From positions 1 through 13,301 of the forward strand of contig CAMOUE010000042.1 in NCBI GenBank assembly GCA_946626265.1: a stretch of 13,301 bases of DNA, in the 5' to 3' direction. Under the pieces are notes generated by a model that made no database searches, was not told the DNA's origin, and saw nothing but the letters and a program-made list of their open reading frames with translations. The position numbers and the translations under genes were made by a program. Of the stretch, positions 1-8,373 are shown one piece after another (position 1 is the stretch's first letter; the number at the start of each line of letters is the position of its first letter). This stretch comes from an uncultured Eggerthellaceae bacterium (GTDB lineage: Bacteria > Actinomycetota > Coriobacteriia > Coriobacteriales > Eggerthellaceae).

Positions 1-267
1 CGTCCGCGGACGGCGCACTTCTTCGATATTATGCCGCGAAAACATCGGGGTGGCACGATACAGGGGAAGTGCGCTGATCGGGGGGCGCCCCGGCAAGCGG
101 CCGCGGCAGGATACCGGGGATGTGCGCTGTCGGGCGAAAAGGCGCGCCCCCAGCCTGGCGGCCCCCCGACGGATAAACGCGCTTTCGGGCGGAAAAGAGC
201 GCACTCGGCAGAAAAGGCACCGTGTCTTGCCGGCTCAGTTAGCTGCCTGCTGCGCATCCACGGCTCG
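1..267. other. Non-coding left edge with GC-rich degenerate repeats
   Basis: I see no convincing gene here. Open frames on the plus strand run on into the antisense of the DUF2130 gene and have no ribosome site or recognisable product. The first 12 bases are a perfect palindrome (CGTCCGCGGACG), perhaps part of a larger hairpin cut by the window edge. Bases 57-202 contain three loosely related GC-rich blocks, listed separately. This stretch is the 3' flank of the DUF2130 gene, but I see no clear hairpin followed by a T-tract on the minus strand, so no terminator is called. Confidence 0.6.
57..202. repeat. Degenerate GC-rich repeat blocks
   Basis: Bases 57-76 and 110-129 share 18 of 20 positions (GATAC, one variable base, GGGGA, one variable base, GTGCGCTG). 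A third block at 179-202 resembles 124-147 (GCGCT, one variable base, TCGGGCG, then an A-rich run and GCGC). The spacing is 50-60 bases. The blocks can form short GC hairpins. They look like decayed copies of one non-coding element. Function is unknown. Confidence 0.45.
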
Positions 268-1587
268 TCACTCGTCGTCCGCCCCTCCGTCGCGGCCCTC
301 TTCCTCAGCTTCTTTCAGCGCCTCGAACTTCGCCTTCATGGTCGGGTTCTTGCGCGTGAGCTTCTTGACTGTCAGCCCCTCGAGCTTGTTGTTCGCGGCC
401 GTCAGGTGCTTTTCCGACACGACGAGCTTCTCGCGTGCTTTCTGGAGGTCTGCTATCGCCTTGTCGATGGCGGCGATGGCGTCGGAGAAGCGCTTGCTCG
501 CGTCGGAGAAGTTCTTGAAGAAACCTTCCTTGAACAAGTCGAGGTCGCGTTCGAAATTCGTGATGTCGAGCTCTTGCTGTTTCATGAGGGAGACTTCGCG
601 CTTGTACTGCAACGATCCGAGTGCCGCGTTTCTGAGCAACGAGATGATCGGTATGAAGAATTGCGGGCGGACAACGAACATCTTCGGATAGCGCCATGAC
701 ACGTCGACGATGCCCTCGTTGTAAAGCTCGCTTTCGGGCTCGAGCAGCGAGACGAGGATGGCGTACTCGCATCCCTTCTTCTCGCGGTCCTTGTCGAGCT
801 TCGCGAAGTGGTCCTCGTTCTTCTTCTTCGTCGCGGTCTCGTCGTTCTCGTTTTTCATCTCGAACATGATGGAGATGATCTCGTTGCCGTCTTCGTCTTC
901 CTCGCGGAATATGAAATCGCCTTTCGATCCTTGCGAGGCGTCGTTGTCCTTCTCGAAGTAGGCGTTGGGGAACGCCGTGGCGCGGATGCGGTTGAACTCG
1001 TATTGGCAATGCTGCTCGAGGCTTTCGCCGACCATCTTCGTGGAGAGGCGCGCCTTCATGTCCTTCAAGCGCTCGATCTCCTCTTCCTGGAATTTGATGA
1101 TGGCGTCCTTCGCATTCTCTCGCTGCGCCATCTGCTCTTTCATCTGCGCCTCCGAGGCTATGCGCTCCGATTCTTTCAGCTCGAGGGAGACGGCGAGGGC
1201 ATCGCGTTCCTTCTCGACGCTCGCAACCGCCTGCGCGATGGCGAGCTTCTGCTGGGCGTCGCTCGAGTCCCGCTGCGTCTTGAGCTCCGCGCGGAGCTGG
1301 GCTAGTTCGGCGTCCTTCGCGGCGAGCGCGGTTTGCAGGTTGGCGGCCGCTTTCGTCCGAGCTGTTTCGAGCTCTGCTGCCGCTTTCGTCCGAACTGTTT
1401 CGAGCTCTGCCGCCGCTTGGGCCTTCAGCGTTTCCATCGCGCGCTTTCCGTCGGCTTCTAGCAGGCGCGTGCGTTCGGAAAGGTCCTTCTCGAACTCCTC
1501 GTCGCGGACCTGCTTCGCGATCGACTCTATCTCGGTTTGCTCGAGCGAGATGACGGTTCCGCAGTTCGGGCATTTGATTTCAGCCAT
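268..1587 (-). CDS. DUF2130 domain protein, coiled coil plus PD-(D/E)XK-like domain
   Basis: A predicted 439-residue cytoplasmic protein of the DUF2130 family, whose function is not established. Residues 6-9 are CPNC, a small knuckle at the N-terminus that is typical of the family. Residues of about 25-190 are rich in Glu, Lys, Ala and Gln in heptad style and should form a long coiled coil with an internal 11-residue repeat. The conserved C-terminal half has a GDF...FEMKN pattern: Asp224, Glu243 and Lys245 are spaced like a PD-(D/E)XK nuclease core, which is an inference from the motif. I chose the ATG at 1587 because AGGAGG lies 4 nt upstream (1592-1597). An in-frame TTG at 1605 has no ribosome site. 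The C-terminus is acidic. The gene is divergent from addBA, so a DNA-processing role is plausible but unproven. There is no signal peptide or membrane segment. Confidence 0.9.
   Translation of the reverse strand: MAEIKCPNCGTVISLEQTEIESIAKQVRDEEFEKDLSERTRLLEADGKRAMETLKAQAAAELETVRTKAAAELETARTKAAANLQTALAAKDAELAQLRAELKTQRDSSDAQQKLAIAQAVASVEKERDALAVSLELKESERIASEAQMKEQMAQRENAKDAIIKFQEEEIERLKDMKARLSTKMVGESLEQHCQYEFNRIRATAFPNAYFEKDNDASQGSKGDFIFREEDEDGNEIISIMFEMKNENDETATKKKNEDHFAKLDKDREKKGCEYAILVSLLEPESELYNEGIVDVSWRYPKMFVVRPQFFIPIISLLRNAALGSLQYKREVSLMKQQELDITNFERDLDLFKEGFFKNFSDASKRFSDAIAAIDKAIADLQKAREKLVVSEKHLTAANNKLEGLTVKKLTRKNPTMKAKFEALKEAEEEGRDGGADDE
1349..1414 (-). repeat. 33-bp in-frame tandem duplication inside the coiled coil
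   Basis: Units 1349-1381 and 1382-1414 agree at 31 of 33 bases. They encode two successive 11-residue repeats (AAAELETxRTK), followed by a third, more diverged one (AAANLQTALAA). Eleven residues matches the hendecad period of coiled coils, so the duplication lengthens the helix without breaking its register. The near identity at DNA level suggests a recent slippage event. Confidence 0.85.
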
Positions 1588-1655
1588 GTCGCCTCCTGTG
1601 CTCAAGGTGGATGCATGTCCTGGCGCATGCTCAGCGCGCGTGTCGAATGCTACTG

Positions 1656-1685
1656 ACTATACGTCACCGGCTCCCGTTCGTCCAA
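1656..1685 (-). promoter_or_regulatory. Putative promoter of the DUF2130 gene
   Basis: Reading the minus strand, TTGGAC (1685-1680) is separated by 18 bases from TATAGT (1661-1656), a reasonable housekeeping-sigma pair. Transcription would start near 1649 and leave a leader of about 60 bases before the ATG at 1587. It is called from the sequence pattern only. Confidence 0.45.
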
Positions 1686-1711
1686 TGCGCGCGGATGCAT
1701 GGGGGTTTCGA

Positions 1712-1736
1712 GGATGCGCGGGAGGTCCGCGCATCC
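1712..1736. promoter_or_regulatory. Perfect 10-bp inverted repeat, possible operator
   Basis: GGATGCGCGG at 1712-1721 and its exact reverse complement at 1727-1736 flank a 5-base spacer (GAGGT). The right arm covers 1727-1732, where a -35 box would sit 17 bases before the TACAAT at 1750. It could be a dimeric regulator site controlling addBA, or an RNA hairpin if the upstream start is used. No known operator is recognised. Confidence 0.4.
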
Positions 1737-1749
1737 CGCTTCAAGAGGG

Positions 1750-1779
1750 TACAATCACACAAAAGGTAGTTCGAGGAAG
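1750..1779 (+). promoter_or_regulatory. Putative -10 box and ribosome site of addB
   Basis: TACAAT at 1750-1755 is a good -10 hexamer but has no matching -35 box. Any promoter here would need an activator or be weak. GAGGAAG at 1773-1779 lies 9 bases before the GTG at 1789 and is the ribosome site that fixes the addB start. The -10 call is tentative; the ribosome site is solid. Confidence 0.35.
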
Positions 1780-1788
1780 CGAGATGCC

Positions 1789-4590
1789 GTGAGCGAATAC
1801 GATGTCGTCCTGCTGCCCACGTTCGTGCAAGTGGAGAACTGGCGCAAGAGGAATGCCCGACAGTCTGAGGGAGGCGTGTTCTCCCAGGTTGTCACCACGT
1901 TCAATGCGTGGATTGCCGATTTGTGGGAACTGCATGGCGACGGGAGGGCGCTTATCGACTCCCTGCAGCGCCAGACGGCCATGAAGGCGGCGTGCGCTTC
2001 CGACGAGACGCTTTCCGAGCTTCCAGGAGCCTCGCGCCTTGCGTCGCAGTGCGTGAAGGCCGCTTCCGGCGTCCCCGAGTTCGAGAGCGCCGTCGCGGAA
2101 AGCCTTGCGGGGTCGTGTCCCGGCGGCCTGTCCGTCCGCGAGGCCGCCTTTCTCGCCGCCGTCGGCCGCTACGGGAAGCTCATAGAGTCTGCCGGCCTCA
2201 TCGAGGTGGGCAAGGCCGCTTCGGTCCTGGCGGAGAAATCGGATGCCGTATTCGCGCAGGGCGCCCGGGTGCTCGTCGCCGGCGCCGTTCCCCCCGATTG
2301 GCGCATGCTCCATTTCTTCTTGGCGTGTCCGCAGATCGAGGTCGTGTCAGATGCCCCTTCCGAAGCGCCGATGATCGGGAAGCTGGCGGGCGGCGCGCGC
2401 TTGCGCTTCGGCTTCCCCTCGGGATGCTACGCCGAGCCGGCGCTCGTCTGCGATTGCATCCGCGAACTGCTCGAGGCCGGCGTCGATGGCAGGGCCGGGG
2501 CAGTTGACGGGGCGCCTTGCGACTGCGGGAGCGCTCCTTCGGTCATCGTCACCGCGCCCGACCCCCTCGCGCTTTTCAGGCATGCCGAAGAGACCCTCGG
2601 CGCAGCCTCGGTGCACGTGGCCGTGCAGGCGCAGGTCCCGTTCGTGCAAACGGATTTCGGGCGAGCGTTCTTGTCGCTTTGCCACGTGGTGCACGACGAG
2701 CGGTGGTCGCCCGCTTCCCTGACGGACGTGCTCATGTCCCCGTTTTCCGGATTCACGCGCGCTCAGGCCCTCGAGGCCGACGCGGCCATGCGGGCGAACC
2801 GCCTGGCGACAAGCGACGAGTGCCTGTCGGCCCTTCGTGCGGCTTCGGATACGTTCTCCCAGCTCGAAGAGCTCGCAACAAGCCCGGAAGCCGACATCCT
2901 CGTCGGGGTGTTCGAGGAGATCGTCCATGCTTCGTGCCACCGCTCCGATGCATGGAGGTCGCAGCAGCGCTCCGCGATTGCCGCGTTGAAGTCGGTGACG
3001 AAGATGGCGCGCCAGCTCGATTTGGAAATGCCCGATTGCATGGACGTGCTCGAGCATGCCGCCGTCACGGCGTCGTTCGAGGTCGAGTGCGGTCGCGATG
3101 GGGCATTCGTTGCAGACGTGCTGTTCACGACCCAGGATGTCGCGGCGCAGCTCGATGCCGGGTCATGCGACATGCTCGTCGCGACGGGGCTGACCCATCA
3201 GGACTATCCCATTGCGGAGTCCGACGATGCCGCCGCGACGTTGTTCTCGAAACTCGGGCTCGAGCCGACCGATACGCCCCTCGCGCGGGCGCGCCGGACG
3301 TTCGGCGCCTTGATGGCCGTGCCAACGCGCGATTTCGTCTGCGTCCGCCCCCTCAACGACTACGACGGCAACTCGACGTATCCCTGCGCCGTCGTGCAGG
3401 AACTCGTCGACGCCTACAAAGCCGATTCCGCATCGGACGACGACGTGGACGACGACGTGGGCTTGCCGTCATGCCTCATGCCAGATGCGGCCATGCGGGG
3501 CGAGGAAGACGCGTACGCCAACGCGCTCGCGCTCGCAGGCGGGGCCTCGCAGCCCTGCGCTGCGCGCGTCGGGCATTCGCAGTTCGGTCACGTCGACGGC
3601 GCCCGGTGCCATGAGGTGCTGCTCGACAGGCGGTCGGGAGGGGGAAAGGCGCTTGTCGGCACGATCCCGTCCGCTTCCCAGATCGAACGGTACCTCGAAT
3701 GCCCCTACAAGTGGTTCGTGTCCAACCGCATCAGGGTCGAGCGCCTCGACGAATCGTTCGGCCCGCTCGAGCGCGGAAGCTTCGCGCACGCGGCGCTCGA
3801 GCTCTTCTACCGCCGATTCCAGGAGCAAGGGCGGCTCAAGGTCGACGCCTCGACGCTTGCCGACGCGCGTGCGACCATGCGCGCGGTGCTCGACGAGCTC
3901 GATGCGATCCAGGCTGGACTCGAACCGGGAAGCGGCCGCCTCGTCGCCGTCGACCAGCTCGAGCGGCGCGACATCGATGCGCTCAAGGAGCAGCTCGTCT
4001 CCTACCTCGATTACGAGGCCCAGCTCCTGCCCACGTTCGCGCCCAGATACTTCGAATACGCGATCGACGCAGCCGACAAAGTCGAGTATGCAGGCGGGAC
4101 GCTCGTGGGCAAGGTCGATCGCATCGACGTCGACGAAAAGGGCAATGCCGTCATCATCGACTACAAGGGCTCGCTCGATGCCGAGTACGAGATCTCCGGC
4201 AAGACGGCGGCCCGTCCCGGAAAGGTTCAGACCCGCGTGTACGCGCAGGCGGTCCGAAGGACCCTGGGCCTGAACGTCGTCGGGGCCCTGTACGTGAGCT
4301 ATGGGAAGGCCCATGCGCTGTCGGGGGCGTACGACCCGTGCGTGCTCGAGGCGGCGCACCTGCCCAACATGCGCGTCGACCGATGCAGGTGCGCTCCTGC
4401 ATCGCCCCCCGATTGGGACGACGGGGCGCCGCTTGCGGAGCTCTCGTTCGCTGACGTGCTCGATTGCACGGAGCGCCTTGCCGGCGAGGCGATCGACGCC
4501 ATGCGCGCCGGCGCCGTCGAACCCGACCCTGCCTATCCCGGCGCGTGCGGCGCGTGCCCCGCGACGAGCTGCCCGAAACGAGGTGCGTAG
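1789..4590 (+). CDS. addB: AddB-type nuclease subunit of an AddAB helicase-nuclease
   Basis: A 933-residue protein and the partner of AddA in the double-strand-break resection enzyme. Residues of about 1-600 are a helicase-like scaffold that lacks a Walker A (GKT) motif, so it probably does not hydrolyse ATP. From about residue 625 there is a RecB-family nuclease: Cys638 in a CPYKWF motif, His667 (SFAHAALE), Asp777 (GKVDRID), Asp791 and Lys793 (IIDYKG). The C-terminus has CGACPATSC (Cys920, 923, 928). With Cys638 these match the four-cysteine iron-sulphur arrangement known in AddB, although the last spacing is CxxC-x4-C. An acidic patch (DDDVDDDVG) near residue 550 is probably a loop. The GTG at 1789 was chosen for its GAGGAAG site. 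The ATG at 1699 would add 30 unrelated residues and overlap the inverted repeat. It ends 5 bases before addA, so the two are one operon. Confidence 0.87.
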   Translation: MSEYDVVLLPTFVQVENWRKRNARQSEGGVFSQVVTTFNAWIADLWELHGDGRALIDSLQRQTAMKAACASDETLSELPGASRLASQCVKAASGVPEFESAVAESLAGSCPGGLSVREAAFLAAVGRYGKLIESAGLIEVGKAASVLAEKSDAVFAQGARVLVAGAVPPDWRMLHFFLACPQIEVVSDAPSEAPMIGKLAGGARLRFGFPSGCYAEPALVCDCIRELLEAGVDGRAGAVDGAPCDCGSAPSVIVTAPDPLALFRHAEETLGAASVHVAVQAQVPFVQTDFGRAFLSLCHVVHDERWSPASLTDVLMSPFSGFTRAQALEADAAMRANRLATSDECLSALRAASDTFSQLEELATSPEADILVGVFEEIVHASCHRSDAWRSQQRSAIAALKSVTKMARQLDLEMPDCMDVLEHAAVTASFEVECGRDGAFVADVLFTTQDVAAQLDAGSCDMLVATGLTHQDYPIAESDDAAATLFSKLGLEPTDTPLARARRTFGALMAVPTRDFVCVRPLNDYDGNSTYPCAVVQELVDAYKADSASDDDVDDDVGLPSCLMPDAAMRGEEDAYANALALAGGASQPCAARVGHSQFGHVDGARCHEVLLDRRSGGGKALVGTIPSASQIERYLECPYKWFVSNRIRVERLDESFGPLERGSFAHAALELFYRRFQEQGRLKVDASTLADARATMRAVLDELDAIQAGLEPGSGRLVAVDQLERRDIDALKEQLVSYLDYEAQLLPTFAPRYFEYAIDAADKVEYAGGTLVGKVDRIDVDEKGNAVIIDYKGSLDAEYEISGKTAARPGKVQTRVYAQAVRRTLGLNVVGALYVSYGKAHALSGAYDPCVLEAAHLPNMRVDRCRCAPASPPDWDDGAPLAELSFADVLDCTERLAGEAIDAMRAGAVEPDPAYPGACGACPATSCPKRGA

Positions 4591-4595
4591 CTGCC

Positions 4596-7500
4596 ATGTC
4601 TTTGAAACCAGGCCAGATCAAATGCATCGAGACGCTCGACCGGCCGATCGTCGTGGCTGCCGGCGCGGGGTCGGGAAAGACGTTCACGCTGACGAAACGC
4701 GTCGTGCATGCAATTCAGAGCGGCTTCGTCGACGGAATCGAGCGCGTGTGCGCCATCACGTTCACGAACAAGGCCGCCGCCGAGCTCAAATCCCGCATCA
4801 AGGCGGAGCTGCGCGCGTGCGGCCTTCAAGAGGCCGCGCTCGCGGTCGACGATGCTTGGATATCGACGATTCACGGAATGTGCGCCCGCATCCTGCGCTC
4901 GCATGCGGTCGAGCTGGGCATCGACCCGGGGTTCAAGGTCGCGGAGGGCGATCTCGTATCGGACATGAGGCGGGCTGCCATCGACGCCGTGCTCCTCGAG
5001 GCGCGCGGCGACGACGACCCTTCCGTCGACGCCCTGTTCGCCGAGTACCCGGCAACGTCGTCGATGCGGGGCGCATCGGTCGAGTCGATGCTGCATGACC
5101 TCATGGATGCGCTGTCCGAGCATCCCGATGCGGCAAAAGACCTTCTCGACGCGCCGGATGCGCGCGCGGAGGGCCTGTTCGCTTCCGCACTCGATGCATA
5201 CGCGTCGCTTCTCGACGCCGCGGAGGCCGAGAAGTCGAGCGCGAGCCGCGATGCGTGGGTCGCGGATGCGCAGGAGGCGCTCGCCCATGCGCGGGAGGCG
5301 TTCCCCGCCCTCGAAGCGGGCGATGCGCGCTCGATGCTCGAGCTGCTTGCGCCGTTCAAGTGCTCGAAGAAGTTCGGCTCGAAAGACTTCAAGGCGTACG
5401 TCGACGAGGCGTCCTCGACTCTCTCGTGCTGCATCATGGAGCTTCGGCTCATGGCTGCCGCACCGCATCTCGAGACGCTCGTCTCGTTGGCACGGCGCTC
5501 GCTTGCCCTGTTCGACGCCGCGAAGCGCAAGGCGGGCGTGCTCGACAACGGCGACTTGCTCGTCATGGCGGCCGCCGCAATAGCCGACAACCCCGACATC
5601 GCCGCCTGCTACGCAGACAAGTTCCAGCTCGTCATGGTCGACGAGTTCCAAGATACCGACCAGATGCAGGTCGACATGATCAAGCGGATTGCGGGCCCGG
5701 GCGCCTGCCGGCTGTGCACGGTAGGCGATGCGCAGCAATCGATCTACCGCTTCCGCGGGGCCGACGTCGCCGTGTACCGCAGGCATCTCGAGTCGGTCCG
5801 TGCGGGCAACCCCGAAGACATCATCATGCTCCCGGACAATTTCAGGAGCCATGCAGACGTGCTCTCGCTTGTCGACCGCGTGTTCGAGCGGCCCGACATG
5901 TTCGGCGGCTCGTTCATGTCGCTTGCGCCGGGCCGCGACGAGGGCGGGGTCAAGAAGCCGTTCGCGCCGGGCGAGCGCCGCATATGCGTCCAGTTGACGA
6001 CGAAGCCGTTCAGAGGCGTGCCGTCCGAGCATATGCGCGAGGTCGCGGCCGCCCGCCTTGCGGACAAGTTCGCCCGGTTCGTAGCCGATGGCCGCTCGGC
6101 AGGCGAGATGGCGCTGCTCCTCGGGCGCATGACCTATGCGGACGTCTATGCGCAGGCGTTCCGCGACCGGGGGCTCGCCTGCGTCATATCGGGTGGATCG
6201 GTGTTCGCGTCGACGCTCGAAGCCCAAATCGTGTTGGAGCTGACCCGCGTCGCCGCAAACCCCGCGGACACCGAGGCCTTCTATAACGTGCTTTCGAGCC
6301 CGATGTTCTCGTTGACGGCCGACGAGCTGCTCGTGCTCTGCACCGCAAGCGATGGCCGTGACGGCAGCTTGCGCAGGAGGCCCCTCGACAGAGGGGTCCT
6401 CGGCGCGTACCGTCGCCTGTCGGACGGCGACGCTTCGTTTTCGGAAATGCCGCGACTTGCCAACGCGGTGCGCGTCATGGGGTCGTTCTGCTCGGGGGTC
6501 GGGCGCACGGCGGTAGCGCGCCTCGTCATGCGCGCTGCCGTCGACTCCGGATGGGTCTCGAGGCTCGAGGAGCGCGGCGCCGAGGGCCTTGCGCAGCTGG
6601 CGAACGTCTACAAGGCGATTCGCATCGTCGAGGGCATAGAGTCGGCGAAGGCCGTAGGCGCCGCTGCGGTTTCCCGCCGCTTCGAGGCCACGCTCGCCGC
6701 CTCGAAGGAGGCTCCTGGCGCGCTGTCGACGTCGGGCGGAGGGTTCGTGCGCATCATGACCGTCCACGCGTCCAAGGGGCTCGAGTTCCCGATCGTCGCA
6801 GTTGCCGACATGAAGGATGCCAAGGGCGACTCGTCCAAGCTGCTCGTGATGGAGTTGGAAGGGCGCGTGCGCGCGTCCCTCGACCTGTCGAGCTCTCTTT
6901 CGGCAATCGGGGGGGCGGTCGACATGAAGAACCTTCCCGCCGTCTATTCCTCGGTCGTTGGCGAAGACGCGGACGAGGACGACCTCGTCCGCAAGGCGCG
7001 CGAAGCCGCCAGTCCGCTCGAACTGCGTTCGGCGCTCTACGAATTCGACCGCATCGGCGACGAGGAAGAGGCGAAGAGGCTGCTGTACGTCGCGCTCACG
7101 CGCGCGAAGGAGGCGCTCGTCGTGTCCATGCAGGGCACGCGCACCAAGGCGAACGCCAACGGCACCCCCTCCAACTGCCTGTCCGCCGTGGTGACGGCGC
7201 TGTGCGGCGGCGACGGCGGGTTCGCGCCCGGCGAGAGCTCGTTCGAGTTCGGCGGAACGCTTCCCGCCTCCGTCGAGCATGTCGCGCTCGAGCCTGCCGC
7301 GGAAGGGGAGGGCGTCCAAGACGAGGCGGCTGCCGGGGAAGGCCTTCACGCTGCGCAAGATCCCGATAGCGCGGAGGAAGGTTTCATGGTGCCGGCGGCA
7401 CGGGAGCGAGCCGCGCTCCACCGCAGGCCGTACGCGCCTGCACACGAGGGGGTGTTCAGCTACTCGTCGGTGGCGGAGTCGTCTCACGAGGGGGATTTGC

Positions 7501-8294
7501 TCGAACGCCTCGTCTCCCGTTGCTTCGCGTCGGCCGATGCGCCGCTGCCCGAAGACGCACTGTTCGGGAGCTCCGCGTTCGGCGACGAGCCCGACGGCGG
7601 CTTCCCTTCCGGGTCGAGGCGCCTCGCTGCGAGGAACGCCTTGGCTGATGCGGACGACGGTTCGTGGGCGTATATCGGTTCCGATTGCTCGGATTCGGAC
7701 AAGGCAACCGATTTGGGAACGGCTTTCCATAGGCTTGCCCAGTACGCGGTCGTCACGCGCGGCGGCTCGGGGCAGCTTGCGCTCCCGCCGGTCGAGCGCG
7801 TGGACGCGCTTGCTCGTGCATGCGACATCGGAACCGGCCAGCGGACGCGCCTCGACGAGGCGCTGGCACGCTGGTTCGCAAGCGACGTCGCCGCTGCCAT
7901 GGGCGCCTTCTCGGACCTCCGCGCCGAAGCGCCCTTCTTCGTCTCCATCGACCGAAGCGCGCTCCCGCCCGTGTTCCTCGAAGGGGAAATCGACCTTCTC
8001 GGCATGGGCGAAGACGGCCGCTTCGCGCACGTCGTCGACTACAAGACGGGCGGGCATGCCGACGAGTCGGAGCCGGACCTGGCGTTGAAGCACGTGCTTC
8101 AGGCGGCATGCTACGCCTATGCGCTCATGGGCCAGGGGGTCGACGAGGTCGAAGCCACGTTCGTCCGCGTCGAACGCGCGCGGCAAGGGGGCGTAAACCA
8201 GCCCCAGTGCGTGCGTTACCGTTTCGGGCGCGAAGACGTTTCGTTCCTGCGGGAGGCCATCCTCGAAGCATACGACCGCGCTTGTGCGATCTGA
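4596..8294 (+). CDS. addA: AddA-type UvrD-like helicase/nuclease
   Basis: A 1,232-residue superfamily 1A helicase with a C-terminal nuclease, which is the usual AddA size. All helicase motifs are visible: Walker A AAGAGSGKT (21-29), ITFTNKAAAELK, STIHGMC, DEFQDTD (349-355), GDAQQSIYRFRGAD, NFRSHADV, TVHASKGLEFP (722-732) and LLYVALTRAK (829-838). The RecB-like nuclease has His1045 (GTAFHRLAQ), Asp1133 (GEIDLL), Asp1148 and Lys1150 (VVDYKTGG), then QAACYAYAL. A low-complexity acidic/Ala-rich linker of about 130 residues (about 890-1030) joins the motor to the nuclease. The ATG at 4596 has GAGG 12 bases upstream, and the match to family N-termini begins there. With AddB it should unwind and trim broken DNA ends for RecA loading. 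One motor and two nucleases fits AddAB rather than mycobacterial AdnAB or RecBCD. It is followed by a strong hairpin. Confidence 0.95.
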   Translation: MSLKPGQIKCIETLDRPIVVAAGAGSGKTFTLTKRVVHAIQSGFVDGIERVCAITFTNKAAAELKSRIKAELRACGLQEAALAVDDAWISTIHGMCARILRSHAVELGIDPGFKVAEGDLVSDMRRAAIDAVLLEARGDDDPSVDALFAEYPATSSMRGASVESMLHDLMDALSEHPDAAKDLLDAPDARAEGLFASALDAYASLLDAAEAEKSSASRDAWVADAQEALAHAREAFPALEAGDARSMLELLAPFKCSKKFGSKDFKAYVDEASSTLSCCIMELRLMAAAPHLETLVSLARRSLALFDAAKRKAGVLDNGDLLVMAAAAIADNPDIAACYADKFQLVMVDEFQDTDQMQVDMIKRIAGPGACRLCTVGDAQQSIYRFRGADVAVYRRHLESVRAGNPEDIIMLPDNFRSHADVLSLVDRVFERPDMFGGSFMSLAPGRDEGGVKKPFAPGERRICVQLTTKPFRGVPSEHMREVAAARLADKFARFVADGRSAGEMALLLGRMTYADVYAQAFRDRGLACVISGGSVFASTLEAQIVLELTRVAANPADTEAFYNVLSSPMFSLTADELLVLCTASDGRDGSLRRRPLDRGVLGAYRRLSDGDASFSEMPRLANAVRVMGSFCSGVGRTAVARLVMRAAVDSGWVSRLEERGAEGLAQLANVYKAIRIVEGIESAKAVGAAAVSRRFEATLAASKEAPGALSTSGGGFVRIMTVHASKGLEFPIVAVADMKDAKGDSSKLLVMELEGRVRASLDLSSSLSAIGGAVDMKNLPAVYSSVVGEDADEDDLVRKAREAASPLELRSALYEFDRIGDEEEAKRLLYVALTRAKEALVVSMQGTRTKANANGTPSNCLSAVVTALCGGDGGFAPGESSFEFGGTLPASVEHVALEPAAEGEGVQDEAAAGEGLHAAQDPDSAEEGFMVPAARERAALHRRPYAPAHEGVFSYSSVAESSHEGDLLERLVSRCFASADAPLPEDALFGSSAFGDEPDGGFPSGSRRLAARNALADADDGSWAYIGSDCSDSDKATDLGTAFHRLAQYAVVTRGGSGQLALPPVERVDALARACDIGTGQRTRLDEALARWFASDVAAAMGAFSDLRAEAPFFVSIDRSALPPVFLEGEIDLLGMGEDGRFAHVVDYKTGGHADESEPDLALKHVLQAACYAYALMGQGVDEVEATFVRVERARQGGVNQPQCVRYRFGREDVSFLREAILEAYDRACAI

Positions 8295-8309
8295 GCTGCG
8301 ATGGGAGGT

Positions 8310-8357
8310 GCCCTGCGCGAGCGGCGGCCCGGCGGGCGTCCGCCGCTCGCGCAGGGC
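8310..8357. terminator. 18-bp perfect GC hairpin between convergent genes
   Basis: Bases 8310-8327 (GCCCTGCGCGAGCGGCGG) are the exact reverse complement of 8340-8357, with a 12-base loop that can itself fold as CCC-GGC-GGG. It begins 16 bases after the addA stop and ends 17 bases before the stop of the convergent SGNH gene, so it probably ends transcription from both sides. Neither flank has a T-tract, so it is not a classic intrinsic terminator. It may need Rho, or act as an RNA 3'-end stabiliser. Confidence 0.7.
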
Positions 8358-8373
8358 CTGCAGGTCGCGCAGG

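Noticed and set aside
31..699. Plus-strand frames of over 200 codons near the left edge
   Set aside because: Most of their length is antisense to the conserved DUF2130 domain, and they lack ribosome sites and product similarity.
1699..1788. Upstream ATG start for addB
   Set aside because: It would add 30 residues unlike the family and place the start over the inverted repeat and -10 box. The GTG at 1789 has a good ribosome site.
4533..8186. A 1,217-codon open frame antisense to addA
   Set aside because: It is Arg/Ala/Gly-rich, has no recognisable domain, and lies fully opposite a gene with complete helicase motifs.
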